The notes beneath the pieces are model-generated. The model worked only from the letters and a program-made list of their open reading frames with translations, was not told the origin of the DNA and ran no database searches. A stretch of DNA of 64,000 nt from Pelagibacterium nitratireducens (GTDB lineage: Bacteria; Pseudomonadota; Alphaproteobacteria; Rhizobiales; Devosiaceae): positions 2,088,501 to 2,152,500 of the forward strand of contig NZ_CP146275.1 in NCBI RefSeq assembly GCF_037044555.1, written 5' to 3'. Below are positions 48,857 to 59,157 of the stretch, one piece after another. Every line of letters starts with the position of its first letter. The first letter of the stretch is position 1. Both the position numbers and the translations under genes were made by a program.

Positions 48857-48916
48857 AACGCACCGGCCGGCAATCGAGAGGCGCTGCTAGAGCCGTGATT
48901 ACAGTGGACGCTTGCG

Positions 48917-48956
48917 GAACATTTACGGAACATGTATAAAAGTTCAATATTTGTTC
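48917..48956 (+). promoter_or_regulatory. Two SOS boxes in front of lexA
   Basis: GAAC-N7-GAAC (48917-48931, which reads GTTC-N7-GTTC on the minus strand) and GTTC-N7-GTTC (48942-48956) match the alphaproteobacterial LexA box. They lie 29-68 bases before the lexA ATG in opposite direction, 10 bases apart, indicating autorepression of lexA. Confidence 0.9.
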
Positions 48957-48984
48957 CGATTCGACGCCGCCGAGGGATCCGCCA

Positions 48985-49692
48985 ATGTTGACGCGTAAAC
49001 AGCACGAACTTCTGATGTTCATCCATGAGCGGATGAAAGAGAGCGGCATTCCGCCCTCGTTCGACGAAATGAAGGAAGCGCTGGATCTGAAATCGAAGTC
49101 GGGCATCCACCGGCTCATCACGGCGCTGGAAGAGCGTGGCTTTATCCGCCGTTTGCCCAACCGGGCTCGAGCGCTCGAAGTCGTTAAGCTGCCGGATTCG
49201 ATGAATCCGTCGCTGGGCGGGCGTAAGGCGCGGTTTGAACCTTCGGTGATCGAGGGTACGCTGGGCAAGGTGCCAGCCAAGACCGTGGCGCCCCGCCAGG
49301 ACAATGGCGGATCGGTGGCCATTCCGGTGATGGGGCGCATTGCGGCGGGTGTGCCGATCGAGGCGATCCAGACTCACTCTCATTCCATTGCGGTTCCACC
49401 CGAAATGCTGGGTTCTGGAGAACATTTCGCACTCGAAGTGCGGGGGGATTCGATGATCGATGCCGGGATTTTCGACGGCGATACTGTCTTGATTCGCAAG
49501 CAGGATGCTGCCGGAAATGGTGAGATCGTTGTCGCGCTGGTCGATGACGAGGAAGCAACCCTTAAACGCCTGCGCAAGAAGGGAAACGCCGTGGCGCTGG
49601 AGGCGGCCAACCCGGCTTACGAAACCCGGATTTTCGGTCCTGACCGCGTGAAGGTTCAGGGACGTCTGGTGGGATTGCTGCGGCGCTACTAG
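48985..49692 (+). CDS. lexA: LexA repressor
   Basis: SOS repressor that cleaves itself when RecA is activated. The 235-residue protein has an N-terminal winged helix ([42 protein letters not shown]), the cleavage site A121-G122 ([10 protein letters not shown]), and the catalytic S156 (RGDSMIDAG) and K194 (EATLKRL). GAGGGATC precedes the ATG. Two SOS boxes stand upstream. In rhizobia the gene usually follows moeA; here the accessory block separates them. It converges on comEC with 35 bases between. Confidence 0.97.
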   Translation: MLTRKQHELLMFIHERMKESGIPPSFDEMKEALDLKSKSGIHRLITALEERGFIRRLPNRARALEVVKLPDSMNPSLGGRKARFEPSVIEGTLGKVPAKTVAPRQDNGGSVAIPVMGRIAAGVPIEAIQTHSHSIAVPPEMLGSGEHFALEVRGDSMIDAGIFDGDTVLIRKQDAAGNGEIVVALVDDEEATLKRLRKKGNAVALEAANPAYETRIFGPDRVKVQGRLVGLLRRY

Positions 49693-49727
49693 ATTTTCTT
49701 TGACTTAGCCTTGTTGTCCTCAAGGCC

Positions 49728-51848
49728 CTAAAGCTGGATGCGCCACGGGCGGTCCGGTCCGTCGATGGCGGTGCGGATTGTTGGCGGCAGATCGGGGCCA
49801 TTCCAATCGATCATATGAGCGCCATAGCGGGCGAGGTCTGAAGCGTCGACAACCAGTTTGGCTGCCGTCTCGCATTGGGGCGGCGCAGTCAGGCGGGCGA
49901 TGACGATCTCGGCGATGCGGCAATCTTCGTCAAACGCGTCGCGAGATTTGACCAGCGCTACGGTATAGCCCTCCTCGGTCGAGAGGATGCAGCCCAGACT
50001 GTCGCAACCTGTGGCGGTGTGGGCGTCTTCGATAACCGTCAGATAGCGTTCTGACCAGATGGTGGTGGCAAAGGTATTGTTGCGGCCGGCGATCAGGGCA
50101 ACCCGGTCTCCGCTGCGGACGGCCAATGCCTGGCTTTGATCGGCAATGAATATGTCGGGCGCCTGCTCGAGACAGAAAAAAGCGATGAGCGGAACCGCGA
50201 CAATGGGGCCAGTTATGCGCATGTGGGTTCGAAAATAGGCCAGCCATGCCAATGCGAACAGAGCGACGCCGAGCGCGACCGGGGACAGTATGGGACTCGG
50301 GTCGAACCCGCCGCTCAAATTTCGGACGAAACCGGCGCACCAGAGCATAGCCTCGATGCTCCAGCCGAGCCCAGCATAGGGAATGGCCTCGAGGCCAAGA
50401 GGGAGCAGCAAGGTTCCGAGCAGAGCAGCAGGCATCATCACAAAGCTCACGATGGGCATAACCATAAGGTTACCCAACACCCCGAATGGCGCGGTCTGCT
50501 GGAAGTGGTAGGCGGTAAAGACCAGTGTTGCCAGACCGGCAATGATGCTGGTGGTAGCAATGTCGAGCATCAGGGTCAGCGCCCTGCCCCGCTGTGGGCG
50601 TTCCCTGTCCTCCCGATTGCGCCGAGCCAATTCGTAAGCCGCTATCAAAGCGATGACGGCGGCAAAGGAGAGCTGAAAAGAAGCGCGGAAGACGCTGGTG
50701 GGTTCGAAAACGATGATTGCCAGACCGGCGATCGCCACGTTGCGCATGGTCAGTGCCTGCCGCCCGGCAATGATGGCGGCAAAGATGAGCGCGAGCATGA
50801 TGGTCGAGCGCACCGCCGGGATAACCATACCCGAAATCACCATGTAGGCTAGCGCCGTGGCAATACCAAAACCCGCGGCGATCTTTTTTATGGGGAAGCG
50901 TTGGGTGACACCATGGCCCAGTGAGAGAAAAAAGCGAACGCAGGCGAACATGGTGCCCGCCACCAGCGTCAGGTGCAGACCGGAAATGGCAATGACATGG
51001 GCGATGCCGGCCGATGCCATCAGATTGCGGTCATCCTCGGTGATCCGGCTCTGGTCACCGGTGACGAGCGCCGCAGCGATACCACCGATGCGTTCGCCCA
51101 GTTGGGATACGATACGCGTTGTGATGGCGGCGCGAAGGTCCTTGACCGCGCGCGACAGCCCCCCGGCGCCGCTTTTCGAGATTTCGATATCGCCGAATGC
51201 AGTTCCATAGGCACCGATGCCATCAAAATGGCTCACGAACTGGGAGTCGTAGCCGCCCGGGACGGCGGGCGGCGGAACCGGATAAAAGCGGATGCGAGCC
51301 GTTATGGTGTCGCCGGGGGAAACATCGTAAGCACCGGGCACAGTGACGCGGGCCAGGCGAACATTGGGGAGCGTCCAATCCAATTCGCCAGCGACATCGG
51401 AAAGGACCCAGCGTTGTTCGCTGCCATCGTTGTAGGTGACAGCCTCAATGCGCGCCGTATAGGTGCCATAGCGGGGGCTCTCGAGCATCCGGGTACCGAA
51501 CAGCGCACCATGAACGGGCAGGAGAACCATGCCGAGAGCGAACATCGATGCAAGAAGAGCAATTTCCCGGATCGGGGCACGATCACGGCCAAGCCAGGCA
51601 GTTGCGAAGGTGAAACCGATCAGGGTCGCGAGAGCAATAAACGCCGGTTCACTTGGAAGCACGCGATAGACGATGAGCCCAGCGATCATGAAGAAGGGAA
51701 AGAGAATGAAGTTGCGACGCTGGGTCACGGCGTCGAGGACCGCCATGCGCAAGCCAGCACAAAGAGCAGAGATCCGGGCCACGAGCCACGCAAGCGGCCC
51801 AGCCGCCCGTCCCTGCCGAAGATTTTTGGCGACAGGAAAGTCGACCAT
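49728..51848 (-). CDS. comEC: ComEC/Rec2-family DNA uptake channel protein
   Basis: Inner-membrane protein related to the DNA translocation channel of natural transformation, 706 residues. It has an N-terminal pair of membrane segments and a DUF4131-like soluble region ([21 protein letters not shown]), then the competence domain with about nine hydrophobic segments ([50 protein letters not shown]). The C-terminal 160 residues should hold a metallo-beta-lactamase-like domain, but no HxHxDH motif is seen, so that part is degenerate. Start ATG at 51848. Divergent from gltX. Confidence 0.88.
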   Translation of the reverse strand: MVDFPVAKNLRQGRAAGPLAWLVARISALCAGLRMAVLDAVTQRRNFILFPFFMIAGLIVYRVLPSEPAFIALATLIGFTFATAWLGRDRAPIREIALLASMFALGMVLLPVHGALFGTRMLESPRYGTYTARIEAVTYNDGSEQRWVLSDVAGELDWTLPNVRLARVTVPGAYDVSPGDTITARIRFYPVPPPAVPGGYDSQFVSHFDGIGAYGTAFGDIEISKSGAGGLSRAVKDLRAAITTRIVSQLGERIGGIAAALVTGDQSRITEDDRNLMASAGIAHVIAISGLHLTLVAGTMFACVRFFLSLGHGVTQRFPIKKIAAGFGIATALAYMVISGMVIPAVRSTIMLALIFAAIIAGRQALTMRNVAIAGLAIIVFEPTSVFRASFQLSFAAVIALIAAYELARRNREDRERPQRGRALTLMLDIATTSIIAGLATLVFTAYHFQQTAPFGVLGNLMVMPIVSFVMMPAALLGTLLLPLGLEAIPYAGLGWSIEAMLWCAGFVRNLSGGFDPSPILSPVALGVALFALAWLAYFRTHMRITGPIVAVPLIAFFCLEQAPDIFIADQSQALAVRSGDRVALIAGRNNTFATTIWSERYLTVIEDAHTATGCDSLGCILSTEEGYTVALVKSRDAFDEDCRIAEIVIARLTAPPQCETAAKLVVDASDLARYGAHMIDWNGPDLPPTIRTAIDGPDRPWRIQL

Positions 51849-51926
51849 CTTGCGCGCCCCCAACCCTTGCGCTCGTTGGGCGCTATGGTACACACGGGCC
51901 AAACATTTCTCCAAGCGGTAAGCCTT

Positions 51927-53363
51927 ATGTCCAAACCCGTCGTAACGCGTTTTGCGCCTTCTCCCACAGGTTTCCTGCATATCGGGGGCGCGCGAACCGC
52001 ACTGTTCAACTGGGCGTTCGCGCGCAAGATGGGTGGAAAGATGCTGCTGCGCATTGAAGACACCGACCGCGAGCGCTCTACCGAGGCCGCCGTGGCGGCC
52101 ATTCTGGACGGCATGAGCTGGCTTGGCCTCGATTGGGACGGGACCCCGATCAGCCAGTTCGTGCGGGCAGACCGGCACGCCGAGATTGCGTTAGAACTGC
52201 TCGAAAGCGGTAATGCCTACAAGTGTTATTGCACGCCTCAGGAATTGACCGAGATGCGCGACAAGGCGCGCGCCGAAGGCCGCCCGCCGCGCTATGACGG
52301 GCGCTGGCGCGACCGCGATGCATCAGAAGCGCCTGAGGGTGTCAAGCCTGTCGTACGGATCAAGGCCCCACAGTCCGGTGACATCGTGGTCAAGGACCGG
52401 GTGCAGGGCGATGTGGTCTTCAAGGCTGAAAACCTCGACGATTTCATCATCCTGCGCTCTGATGGAACACCCACCTATATGCACGCCGTGGTAGTTGACG
52501 ATCACGACATGGGCGTTACCCATATCATCCGGGGCGACGATCATCTGACCAATGCCGCCCGGCAGATCGTGATTTATCGGGCCATGGGCTGGGATATCCC
52601 GGAAATGGCGCATATTCCGCTGATCCACGGGCCGGATGGCGCAAAGCTTTCCAAGCGGCATGGCGCCATGGGGGTCGAAACCTATCGGCAAATGGGATAC
52701 CTGCCCGAAGCGTTGCGCAATTATCTTGCCCGCCTGGGCTGGGCGCATGGCGATGACGAGATATTTTCGACCGACCAGATGGTCGAGTGGTTCTCGCTCG
52801 AGGCCCTTAACAAGGGCGCTTCACGCTTCGATTTCGTCAAGCTCGACAATCTAAACGGCCACTATATCCGCTCGACCGACCCTGCCCGGCTCTACGATGT
52901 GATGGTTGAGACGGCATCGGAAACCGGGCGAAATGCGGACTATGCCGGGCTGGTTTCCAACAAGGACACCGTGCTTGCTGCCATTCCAGAGCTTCAACCG
53001 CGTGCCAAGACCGTACTGGAGCTGATCGACCTGGCGCAGTTCATCTATGCGGAACGGCCGCTTCCTATCGAAGAAAAGGCGGCAGCACTGCTCAATGAAG
53101 AGAGCGTTGCGCATCTGGCAGCGCTGACGACCGCGTTTTCGTCCCTCGATGGCTGGTCCGTCGAAAGTCTGGATGGGACCGTGCGGACCTATGCAGAGAC
53201 AGTGGGGTTGAAGCTGGGCAAGGTTGCCCAACCCTTGCGGGCCGCCCTTACGGGGCGAACAATTTCGCCGGGCATTTTCGAGGTCATGGTATTGATTGGG
53301 CGCGAAGAGAGCTTGGCCCGGCTTTCAGATGTAGTGGGCGTTGGCACCGGGGTTCATTCCTAG
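51927..53363 (+). CDS. gltX: Glutamyl-tRNA synthetase
   Basis: Charges tRNA-Glu (and in many alphaproteobacteria also tRNA-Gln as the first step of the indirect route). The 478-residue class I synthetase has the HIGH-type motif in [52 protein letters not shown] and the KMSKS-type motif [10 protein letters not shown]. The ATG at 51927 gives the usual [14 protein letters not shown] start. It lies 78 bases from the divergent comEC start and before gltA. Confidence 0.97.
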   Translation: MSKPVVTRFAPSPTGFLHIGGARTALFNWAFARKMGGKMLLRIEDTDRERSTEAAVAAILDGMSWLGLDWDGTPISQFVRADRHAEIALELLESGNAYKCYCTPQELTEMRDKARAEGRPPRYDGRWRDRDASEAPEGVKPVVRIKAPQSGDIVVKDRVQGDVVFKAENLDDFIILRSDGTPTYMHAVVVDDHDMGVTHIIRGDDHLTNAARQIVIYRAMGWDIPEMAHIPLIHGPDGAKLSKRHGAMGVETYRQMGYLPEALRNYLARLGWAHGDDEIFSTDQMVEWFSLEALNKGASRFDFVKLDNLNGHYIRSTDPARLYDVMVETASETGRNADYAGLVSNKDTVLAAIPELQPRAKTVLELIDLAQFIYAERPLPIEEKAAALLNEESVAHLAALTTAFSSLDGWSVESLDGTVRTYAETVGLKLGKVAQPLRAALTGRTISPGIFEVMVLIGREESLARLSDVVGVGTGVHS

Positions 53364-53406
53364 CGCCATCCTCGCTGTTTTCTGAATTGCGATCTATATT
53401 TACCTA

Positions 53407-53427
53407 TACGTCAAGATCCTTGACGTA
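53407..53427. promoter_or_regulatory. Inverted repeat between gltX and gltA
   Basis: TACGTCAAG and CTTGACGTA form a perfect 9-bp inverted repeat around ATC, 43 bases after gltX and 126 bases before gltA. It lacks a following T-run, so it may be a regulator site in the gltA promoter; the right arm contains a TTGACG that could serve as a -35 element. Confidence 0.35.
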
Positions 53428-53552
53428 GTTGCATGGTGTGACAATTTCGGATACCCAAGCGAAGCATTTTTCAAAGACGTCATTGTGCGTGCTCAGAGCG
53501 GGCGAGCCTGGTGCTTGCGGCATATCTGGGCCGAAACCCGGGAGGCACATGA

Positions 53553-54842
53553 ATGAGCGAACAATCGGCAAAACTTACTCTGGGCGATGAGACCTATGAG
53601 TTCCCGGTGCTCAGCGGCACGGTTGGGCCCGATGTCATCGACATTCGCTCGCTGTACGCCCAGACCGGGCTGTTTACCTACGATCCCGGGTTCACGTCGA
53701 CAGCAGCCTGCGACAGCGCCATCACGTATATCGATGGCGACAAGGGCGAACTCCTCTATCGCGGCTATCCGATCGACCAGCTTGCGGATAACAGCTCGTA
53801 TATCGAAGTCTGTTATCTGTTGCTCTATGGCGAGTTGCCATCGAAAGCCGATCTACGGGACTTCGAGAACCGGGTGACACGTCACACGATGGTGCACGAA
53901 CAGATGCACTATTTTTATCGCGGGTTCCGCCGCGACGCGCATCCGATGGCAATCGTAACCGGCGTCGTTGGTGCGATGGCGGCGTTCTACCACGACTCCA
54001 CAGACATCTCGGACCCCGAGCAGCGTGAAATCGCTTCGATCCGGATGATCGCCAAGCTGCCGACGATTGTGGCTATGGCCTACAAATATTCGGTGGGCCA
54101 GCCCTTTGTCTATCCGCGTAACGATCTCGACTACGCCTCAAACTTCCTGCACATGTGCTTTGCCGTGCCGGCCGAGGAATACAAGGTCGATCCGGTGGTC
54201 GCCAGAGCCATGGACCGCATTTTTACGCTTCATGCCGACCACGAGCAAAACGCTTCGACTTCAACGGTTCGTCTGTCAGGCTCGTCGGATGCAAATCCGT
54301 TTGCGTGTATTGCTGCGGGTGTGGCGTGCCTATGGGGCCCGGCGCATGGCGGGGCGAACGAAGCTGCGCTCAACATGCTGCGCCAGATCGGAACGGTTGA
54401 CCGCATCCCTGAATTCATCGCGCGGGCCAAGGACAAGAACGATCCGTTCCGCCTAATGGGCTTCGGGCACCGGGTTTACAAGAATTACGATCCGCGGGCT
54501 GCCGTAATGCAGGAATCGGCGCGTGAGGTTCTCGACTTGCTGGGTGTTGAAAACAACCCGACGCTGCAGGTTGCCCAGGAACTCGAAAAGATCGCTCTGG
54601 AGGACCCCTATTTCGTCGAGCGTAAGCTCTATCCGAATGTGGATTTCTATTCGGGTATCATTCTCGATGCGATCGGCTTCCCGACCTCCATGTTCACTGC
54701 AATCTTCGCGCTTTCGCGCACCGTGGGCTGGATTGCCCAGTGGAAGGAAATGATCGGCGACCCGCAGAAAAAGATCGGCCGTCCGCGCCAGCTCTATAAC
54801 GGCGCGACCAAGCGCGATTACGTGGATATCTCTGCCCGCTAG
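53553..54842 (+). CDS. gltA: Citrate synthase
   Basis: First enzyme of the citric acid cycle, condensing acetyl-CoA and oxaloacetate. The 429-residue type II protein has catalytic H265 ([10 protein letters not shown]), H306 (GFGHRVYKN) and D364 (PNVDFYSG), closely matching E. coli numbering. GGGAGG precedes the ATG. Its stop codon lies in the palindrome CTAG shared with the stop of convergent lpxB, so the two genes overlap by 4 bases. Its product citrate is itself a tricarboxylate, but the gene is part of the core order, not the accessory block. Confidence 0.98.
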   Translation: MSEQSAKLTLGDETYEFPVLSGTVGPDVIDIRSLYAQTGLFTYDPGFTSTAACDSAITYIDGDKGELLYRGYPIDQLADNSSYIEVCYLLLYGELPSKADLRDFENRVTRHTMVHEQMHYFYRGFRRDAHPMAIVTGVVGAMAAFYHDSTDISDPEQREIASIRMIAKLPTIVAMAYKYSVGQPFVYPRNDLDYASNFLHMCFAVPAEEYKVDPVVARAMDRIFTLHADHEQNASTSTVRLSGSSDANPFACIAAGVACLWGPAHGGANEAALNMLRQIGTVDRIPEFIARAKDKNDPFRLMGFGHRVYKNYDPRAAVMQESAREVLDLLGVENNPTLQVAQELEKIALEDPYFVERKLYPNVDFYSGIILDAIGFPTSMFTAIFALSRTVGWIAQWKEMIGDPQKKIGRPRQLYNGATKRDYVDISAR

Positions 54843-55957
54843 ATACGGGCCAGAATTCTTTCGACAGGATCTTGAAGGGGCGCTTCCGGTGCCCCTTTTT
54901 CCATGAGAGTGCGGATCTGGCGGAACTCTTCTGCTTGGGAAGCCAACTCATTTGGCGCGTCGACCAGAGCAAAGGCGGCGTCAGCCAGTTTTCCCGGCTC
55001 GCCCTTGTGAGCGAACAGGACTTCCGGGATCACCTCTTTTTCTGCGATGATATTGGGCAAGCCGATAAAGCGCGTCGTTGCCCTTTTGAACATGCGCACC
55101 TGGGCGCCTTCGGCCACATAGGTCAGGATGTGGGGGACTCCGGCAAGCGCAAGCTCGAGTGTAACGGTGCCGCTGACGGCAACAGCAGCGATGGCCTGTT
55201 CGATTGCGGACTGGCGATCCAGCGCGGTCACAACCACCGACACCGGGATCGGCCATTGGGCCACCATGCGCGAAATGCGGGCCGCCTGCGACCGTGTGGA
55301 GAGAATGATGAAACCAGTGACGGAAGGGTGAGCCGACAAGCGTTGCGCCACTTCAGCCATCATGGGAAGATGGCGAGTGATTTCGCCCCTACGGCTGCCC
55401 GGGAGCAGCAATATGGGACCGGAGGCAGGTTGGGCCGGACGCATGGGATATCTTTCAAGCGCGGGGTGTCCGACATAGGCGGTTTGCGGACCACCAAGGC
55501 TCCGCATGGCCCCGGGCTCGAAGGGAAGGACACTGAGCACCTCATCAAAGATGCCCGCCAACTTTCGGGCCCGCCCGGCGCCCCACGCCCAGACGGCCGG
55601 GGCGACATAAAGAATGATGGCGCCGCCATAGCCTCGTTTGCGCAGTGATCTGGCGACGACCTTGGAGAAGACTTGCGCATCTATGAGGACGACGACGCCC
55701 GGTTGTTGCCGCATTACGGCGGAGACGACCTGGCGCGCCCGCCACAGCAAGAGCGGAAGCCGCACGATAACGTCGCGATAGCCCATGACCGCAAGATCGT
55801 CGATTGGAAACAGCGAGGAGAGCCCCTCGCCTTCCATGGCATCGCCACCGACCCCGGATATGGAAAGATCGGGGCGAGAACGGCGCAGGCCGGCTATCAG
55901 ATTGGCACCAATGCGATCGCCTGACGCCTCGCCAGCGAGTACAAAAACGCTAGTCAT
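54839..55957 (-). CDS. lpxB: Lipid-A-disaccharide synthase
   Basis: Joins UDP-2,3-diacylglucosamine and lipid X to form the lipid A disaccharide. The 372-residue GT19 glycosyltransferase has [65 protein letters not shown] and FIGLPNIIA. The start ATG at 55957 overlaps the lpxI end by 8 bases; upstream in-frame sequence to 56026 is inside lpxI. It is the last gene of the envelope cluster and overlaps the convergent gltA stop. Confidence 0.96.
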   Translation of the reverse strand: MTSVFVLAGEASGDRIGANLIAGLRRSRPDLSISGVGGDAMEGEGLSSLFPIDDLAVMGYRDVIVRLPLLLWRARQVVSAVMRQQPGVVVLIDAQVFSKVVARSLRKRGYGGAIILYVAPAVWAWGAGRARKLAGIFDEVLSVLPFEPGAMRSLGGPQTAYVGHPALERYPMRPAQPASGPILLLPGSRRGEITRHLPMMAEVAQRLSAHPSVTGFIILSTRSQAARISRMVAQWPIPVSVVVTALDRQSAIEQAIAAVAVSGTVTLELALAGVPHILTYVAEGAQVRMFKRATTRFIGLPNIIAEKEVIPEVLFAHKGEPGKLADAAFALVDAPNELASQAEEFRQIRTLMEKGAPEAPLQDPVERILARI

Positions 55958-56777
55958 CTTGGGCAGCAATGCCGACAAGCGCGATATCGGCGGCATTGGC
56001 GGCTGAAATGAGCTCGCCGCGACCAATTAACAAGGTGCGCCCGGTCTCAACGACAATGGCCTCGATGCCGGCGTTTTGAGCCAGTGCGACGGTGTTTTTG
56101 CCGATAGCGGGAAGATCGACGTGCAGGGGCTGCCCGGGCTTTGAGGTTTTGGCCAGCACCAGACGACCGCGCCCGTTTCCGATAAGGCCGCGTTCGCGAT
56201 AGGCGGCACACCGCGTGAGCAGTTCGTCGGTACCACCGATGTCTTCGGTGGCAATGATCCGGGCGCCGGCAGCGACGAGCGCCTGGCCAAGATCGAGGGA
56301 ACCGGCCTTACGTGCGGCGGCAAAGGCAAATTCGGCTGTGCGGATCAACGCGTCATCGGCATGGACAGCGCCGATTTGCCCTTGCGGTGCGAGAAGATCG
56401 GAAACGATTTCGTGCACGCCGATGAAGGGTAGGCCCAATATCTTGAGAAGGGCTGCCCCGAGCTGCGACAGCTTGCTGTCGCCTTTGGCGGCGGCGTCCT
56501 TGTCGCCAGCAAATTCGGCGAAAGTCTCGCGCTCCTTGTCCGACATGTGCATGCCGCCCACGGCGCAAACGTGAGTGGCCTTGAATCGGCGGATTTCGCG
56601 CAGCACCTGATCTGGGCGGGACACTTTGATCTGGAAGGGATGCTCGGCCTCCAGATCGGGGCGCGGCTGGAGCGTGAGCACGCGAACTTCCCACCCGGCG
56701 TCGCGAGCGGCGGCAATGGCCTGAGGCACAAGGTCGCCCGATCCGGCGACGAGCGCCAATCGGCCCGGGACGGTCAT
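55950..56777 (-). CDS. lpxI: UDP-2,3-diacylglucosamine pyrophosphatase LpxI
   Basis: Hydrolyses UDP-2,3-diacylglucosamine to lipid X; alphaproteobacteria use LpxI where E. coli uses LpxH. The 275-residue DUF1009 protein begins VPGRLALVAGSGDLVPQAI and has FIGVHEIVSDLLAPQG, IIATEDIGGTDELL, LAKTSKPGQPLHVDLPAIGKNTV and the C-terminal ETGRTLLIGRGELI. It is translationally coupled to lpxA (ATGA overlap) and to lpxB (8 bases). Confidence 0.95.
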   Translation of the reverse strand: MTVPGRLALVAGSGDLVPQAIAAARDAGWEVRVLTLQPRPDLEAEHPFQIKVSRPDQVLREIRRFKATHVCAVGGMHMSDKERETFAEFAGDKDAAAKGDSKLSQLGAALLKILGLPFIGVHEIVSDLLAPQGQIGAVHADDALIRTAEFAFAAARKAGSLDLGQALVAAGARIIATEDIGGTDELLTRCAAYRERGLIGNGRGRLVLAKTSKPGQPLHVDLPAIGKNTVALAQNAGIEAIVVETGRTLLIGRGELISAANAADIALVGIAAQDD

Positions 56778-57583
56778 TGTTCGGCTGGCGTGCCGTTGCG
56801 TGGCATGCAGAGCGCGCGCTCGGACGGCTTTCTTATGAACTCAATGACTTCTTCGACGAGCGCTTCGCCCTCGAAGATTTCGGCGGCGTCCTCAATACGC
56901 TCACGCAGCGTACCCTCGCTCGAAAAGATCATGCGATAGGCGGCCCGTAGCGCATGGATGGACTCACGGTCGAACTTGCGCCGCTTGAGGCCAACAAGGT
57001 TCAGGCCGCCGAGATAGGCGCGATTGCCAAGCACCGAGCCGTAGGGGATGACGTCGTTTTCGACAAACGACATGGCGCCGACAAAAGCGTGCGCGCCGAT
57101 GCGCACGAACTGATGAACACCGCAAATGCCGCCGAACCGGACGTAATCATCGACTACGCAATGGCCGGCCAGGGAGGCCTGATTGGCCATGACCACATGG
57201 TTGCCCACGCGGCAATCATGGGCGATGTGAACGCCGACCATGAGCAGGCAATTGTTGCCGACCCGCGTTTCCATCCCGCCGCCGGCGGTGCCGGGATTGA
57301 TGGTCACGTATTCGCGCAACACGCAGTCGCTGCCGATCGATACCGTGCTTGGCTCACCTTCAAATTTGAGGTCCTGCGGCGGATGGCCGATGGACGAGAA
57401 GGGGTAAATCGTCGTTCGGGCGCCAACCTCGGTGCGGCCGTCGATGGAAACGTGGGACACGAGCCTTGCGCCATCCCCAAGGGTGACGTCACCCCCCACG
57501 ATGCAATAGGGGCCAACTTGCACGTTTTCGCCCAACGTCGCGCTTTCGCTGACGATGGCTGTGGGATGGATGGATGCAGTCAC
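56774..57583 (-). CDS. lpxA: UDP-N-acetylglucosamine acyltransferase
   Basis: First enzyme of lipid A synthesis. The 269-residue protein has the left-handed beta-helix hexapeptide pattern ([26 protein letters not shown] onward), [18 protein letters not shown] and the catalytic-His region [13 protein letters not shown], then the C-terminal helical domain ([19 protein letters not shown]). The start is GTG at 57583, overlapping the fabZ stop as GTGA. Operon order lpxD-fabZ-lpxA-lpxI-lpxB. Confidence 0.97.
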   Translation of the reverse strand: MTASIHPTAIVSESATLGENVQVGPYCIVGGDVTLGDGARLVSHVSIDGRTEVGARTTIYPFSSIGHPPQDLKFEGEPSTVSIGSDCVLREYVTINPGTAGGGMETRVGNNCLLMVGVHIAHDCRVGNHVVMANQASLAGHCVVDDYVRFGGICGVHQFVRIGAHAFVGAMSFVENDVIPYGSVLGNRAYLGGLNLVGLKRRKFDRESIHALRAAYRMIFSSEGTLRERIEDAAEIFEGEALVEEVIEFIRKPSERALCMPRNGTPAEQ

Positions 57584-58068
57584 GCTTGTTCCTTGACGAT
57601 CATCGCGCCGATTTCGGCTTCTGCGACGACGACACCGTTCACGATGGCCTTTGCTTCATAACGCCCGACAGTCTTGCGGCGGTGGATTTTTTTTATGTGA
57701 TATTCAAGCTTGTCGCCAGGCTTGGCCGGCTTGCGGAACTTCACCGCGTCGATCGTCAAAAGATAGACGATGTGCCTGTCACCGGACTTGTTCTCGAGAT
57801 TGATGACGATGGCGCCGGCCGTCTGGGCCATGCCCTCGATGATCAACACACCGGGAAAAATGGGTTCGCCGGGAAAATGGCCTTGGAACTGAGGCTCGTT
57901 GAAGGTCACGTTCTTGATGCCGATGGCCGAATTGTCGCCGTCGATTTCTATGATGCGGTCGATCATCAGAAATGGATAGCGATGCGGAAGCGCGTTCAGG
58001 ACGGCATCAATCTCCATTGTGGAGAGTTCAGTGGCCTGCTTGGCCGTATCAGGACTGAGGGTACTCAA
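57580..58068 (-). CDS. fabZ: 3-hydroxyacyl-ACP dehydratase FabZ
   Basis: Hot-dog-fold dehydratase of fatty acid elongation. The 162-residue protein has [12 protein letters not shown] with the catalytic His and [23 protein letters not shown] with the catalytic Glu. The longest frame starts with TTG at 58068, overlapping the lpxD stop as TTGA; an in-frame ATG at 58017 would give a protein of 145 residues starting just before the conserved core. I prefer the coupled TTG but cannot exclude the ATG. Its position among lpx genes is conserved in proteobacteria. Confidence 0.95.
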   Translation of the reverse strand: MSTLSPDTAKQATELSTMEIDAVLNALPHRYPFLMIDRIIEIDGDNSAIGIKNVTFNEPQFQGHFPGEPIFPGVLIIEGMAQTAGAIVINLENKSGDRHIVYLLTIDAVKFRKPAKPGDKLEYHIKKIHRRKTVGRYEAKAIVNGVVVAEAEIGAMIVKEQA

Positions 58069-59087
58069 GTCTTATCCCCTTTTGACAACCGTCTTACCGC
58101 TACGATTTCTCGCTTCCACATCTTTACATCCTGGGCAGGCGCCCCGGCAATATTGGAGCCGGCCGGAAAGCTGTGGGTAACGCCTGAACGTGCCAGAACA
58201 AGCGTGTTGGCGCCCAGCCGCAGATGCCCCGCCGTGCCGGCGCCGCCCCCCATGACGACGCCATCTTCCAGGATCGTTGACCCCGACAACCCACACATGC
58301 CCGAAATGACGCAATTGCGACCGATACGGCAGTTGTGGCCCACCTGAACGAGATTGTCGATCTTGGTGCCCTCACCTATGACCGTATCGCCCAGAGTGCC
58401 GCGGTCGACGGTTGTGTTGGCTCCGAGCTCGACGCGGTCCTGAATGATGACGCGGCCCAGTTGTGGTATCTTGCGATGCCGGTCGGAGCGCAACTGGAAG
58501 CCGAAACCTTCTGCGCCGATGACGACACCGGGCTGGATGACAACTTCATTGCCCAGATAGGCGCATTCGATCGAAACATTGGAGCCGATGACGCAATCGC
58601 GCCCGATGGTGACGCCCGCGCCGATGGTGGTGTTGGCACCAATGACGGTGCCCGAACCGATTTGCGCGCCCGGCCCGACACTGACGTTGGCACCTAGTGT
58701 CACGCCGGGCTCAATCAGTGGGGCAGGATCGGTGTGTGTCGAGGCGCGAATAACCGCCGCGCCATCGTCGGGATAGAACACATTGAGGATGTCGACGAAG
58801 ACATCGTAGGGCTTTTCGCAGAATATTGCTGTCGCATGGTCGGCGACGGAAGCGGCAAGATCAGCGGTGGCCAGCACGGCCCCTGCACGGCTGCGGGCCA
58901 ATTGATCGGCATAGGACTTACTGGCCGCGAACGAGATGTTGGCGGCACCGGCATCGGCCAGATCGCTGGCGCCTTCGATCAAAGGGTTCGAAGCCAGATT
59001 GCCCGCCAACGCTTTGTGCCCTGCGGCAACGAGCAAGTCCGACAAAAGCCGCGGGCCAATGCACTGGTGAAATCGGGGATCGATCAT
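58065..59087 (-). CDS. lpxD: UDP-3-O-acylglucosamine N-acyltransferase
   Basis: Third step of lipid A synthesis, N-acylation of UDP-3-O-acylglucosamine. The 340-residue protein has an N-terminal uridine-binding domain (about 1-100, [13 protein letters not shown]) and a long left-handed beta-helix of hexapeptide repeats, with the catalytic-His region [16 protein letters not shown]. The start ATG at 59087 follows the terminator hairpin of bamA by 12 bases; the longer frame to 59144 runs through that hairpin and is not coding. The promoter must therefore be inside or overlap the hairpin zone, or transcription reads through from bamA. Confidence 0.95.
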   Translation of the reverse strand: MIDPRFHQCIGPRLLSDLLVAAGHKALAGNLASNPLIEGASDLADAGAANISFAASKSYADQLARSRAGAVLATADLAASVADHATAIFCEKPYDVFVDILNVFYPDDGAAVIRASTHTDPAPLIEPGVTLGANVSVGPGAQIGSGTVIGANTTIGAGVTIGRDCVIGSNVSIECAYLGNEVVIQPGVVIGAEGFGFQLRSDRHRKIPQLGRVIIQDRVELGANTTVDRGTLGDTVIGEGTKIDNLVQVGHNCRIGRNCVISGMCGLSGSTILEDGVVMGGGAGTAGHLRLGANTLVLARSGVTHSFPAGSNIAGAPAQDVKMWKREIVAVRRLSKGDKT

Positions 59088-59098
59088 TGCTGCGCCTG

Positions 59099-59140
59099 AA
59101 AAAGAAACCGCGGCTCTGATACGCCGCGGTTTCCGTTTTT
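59099..59140. terminator. Terminator hairpin between bamA and lpxD
   Basis: GAAACCGCGGC (59104-59114) pairs with GCCGCGGTTTC (59123-59133), an 11-bp stem. On the minus strand it is followed by TTTTTC, so it should end the bamA transcript; on the plus strand it is followed by CGTTTTTTC. lpxD starts only about a dozen bases beyond, so some readthrough is likely. Confidence 0.85.
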
Positions 59141-59157
59141 TCAATAAGAGCGGACGA

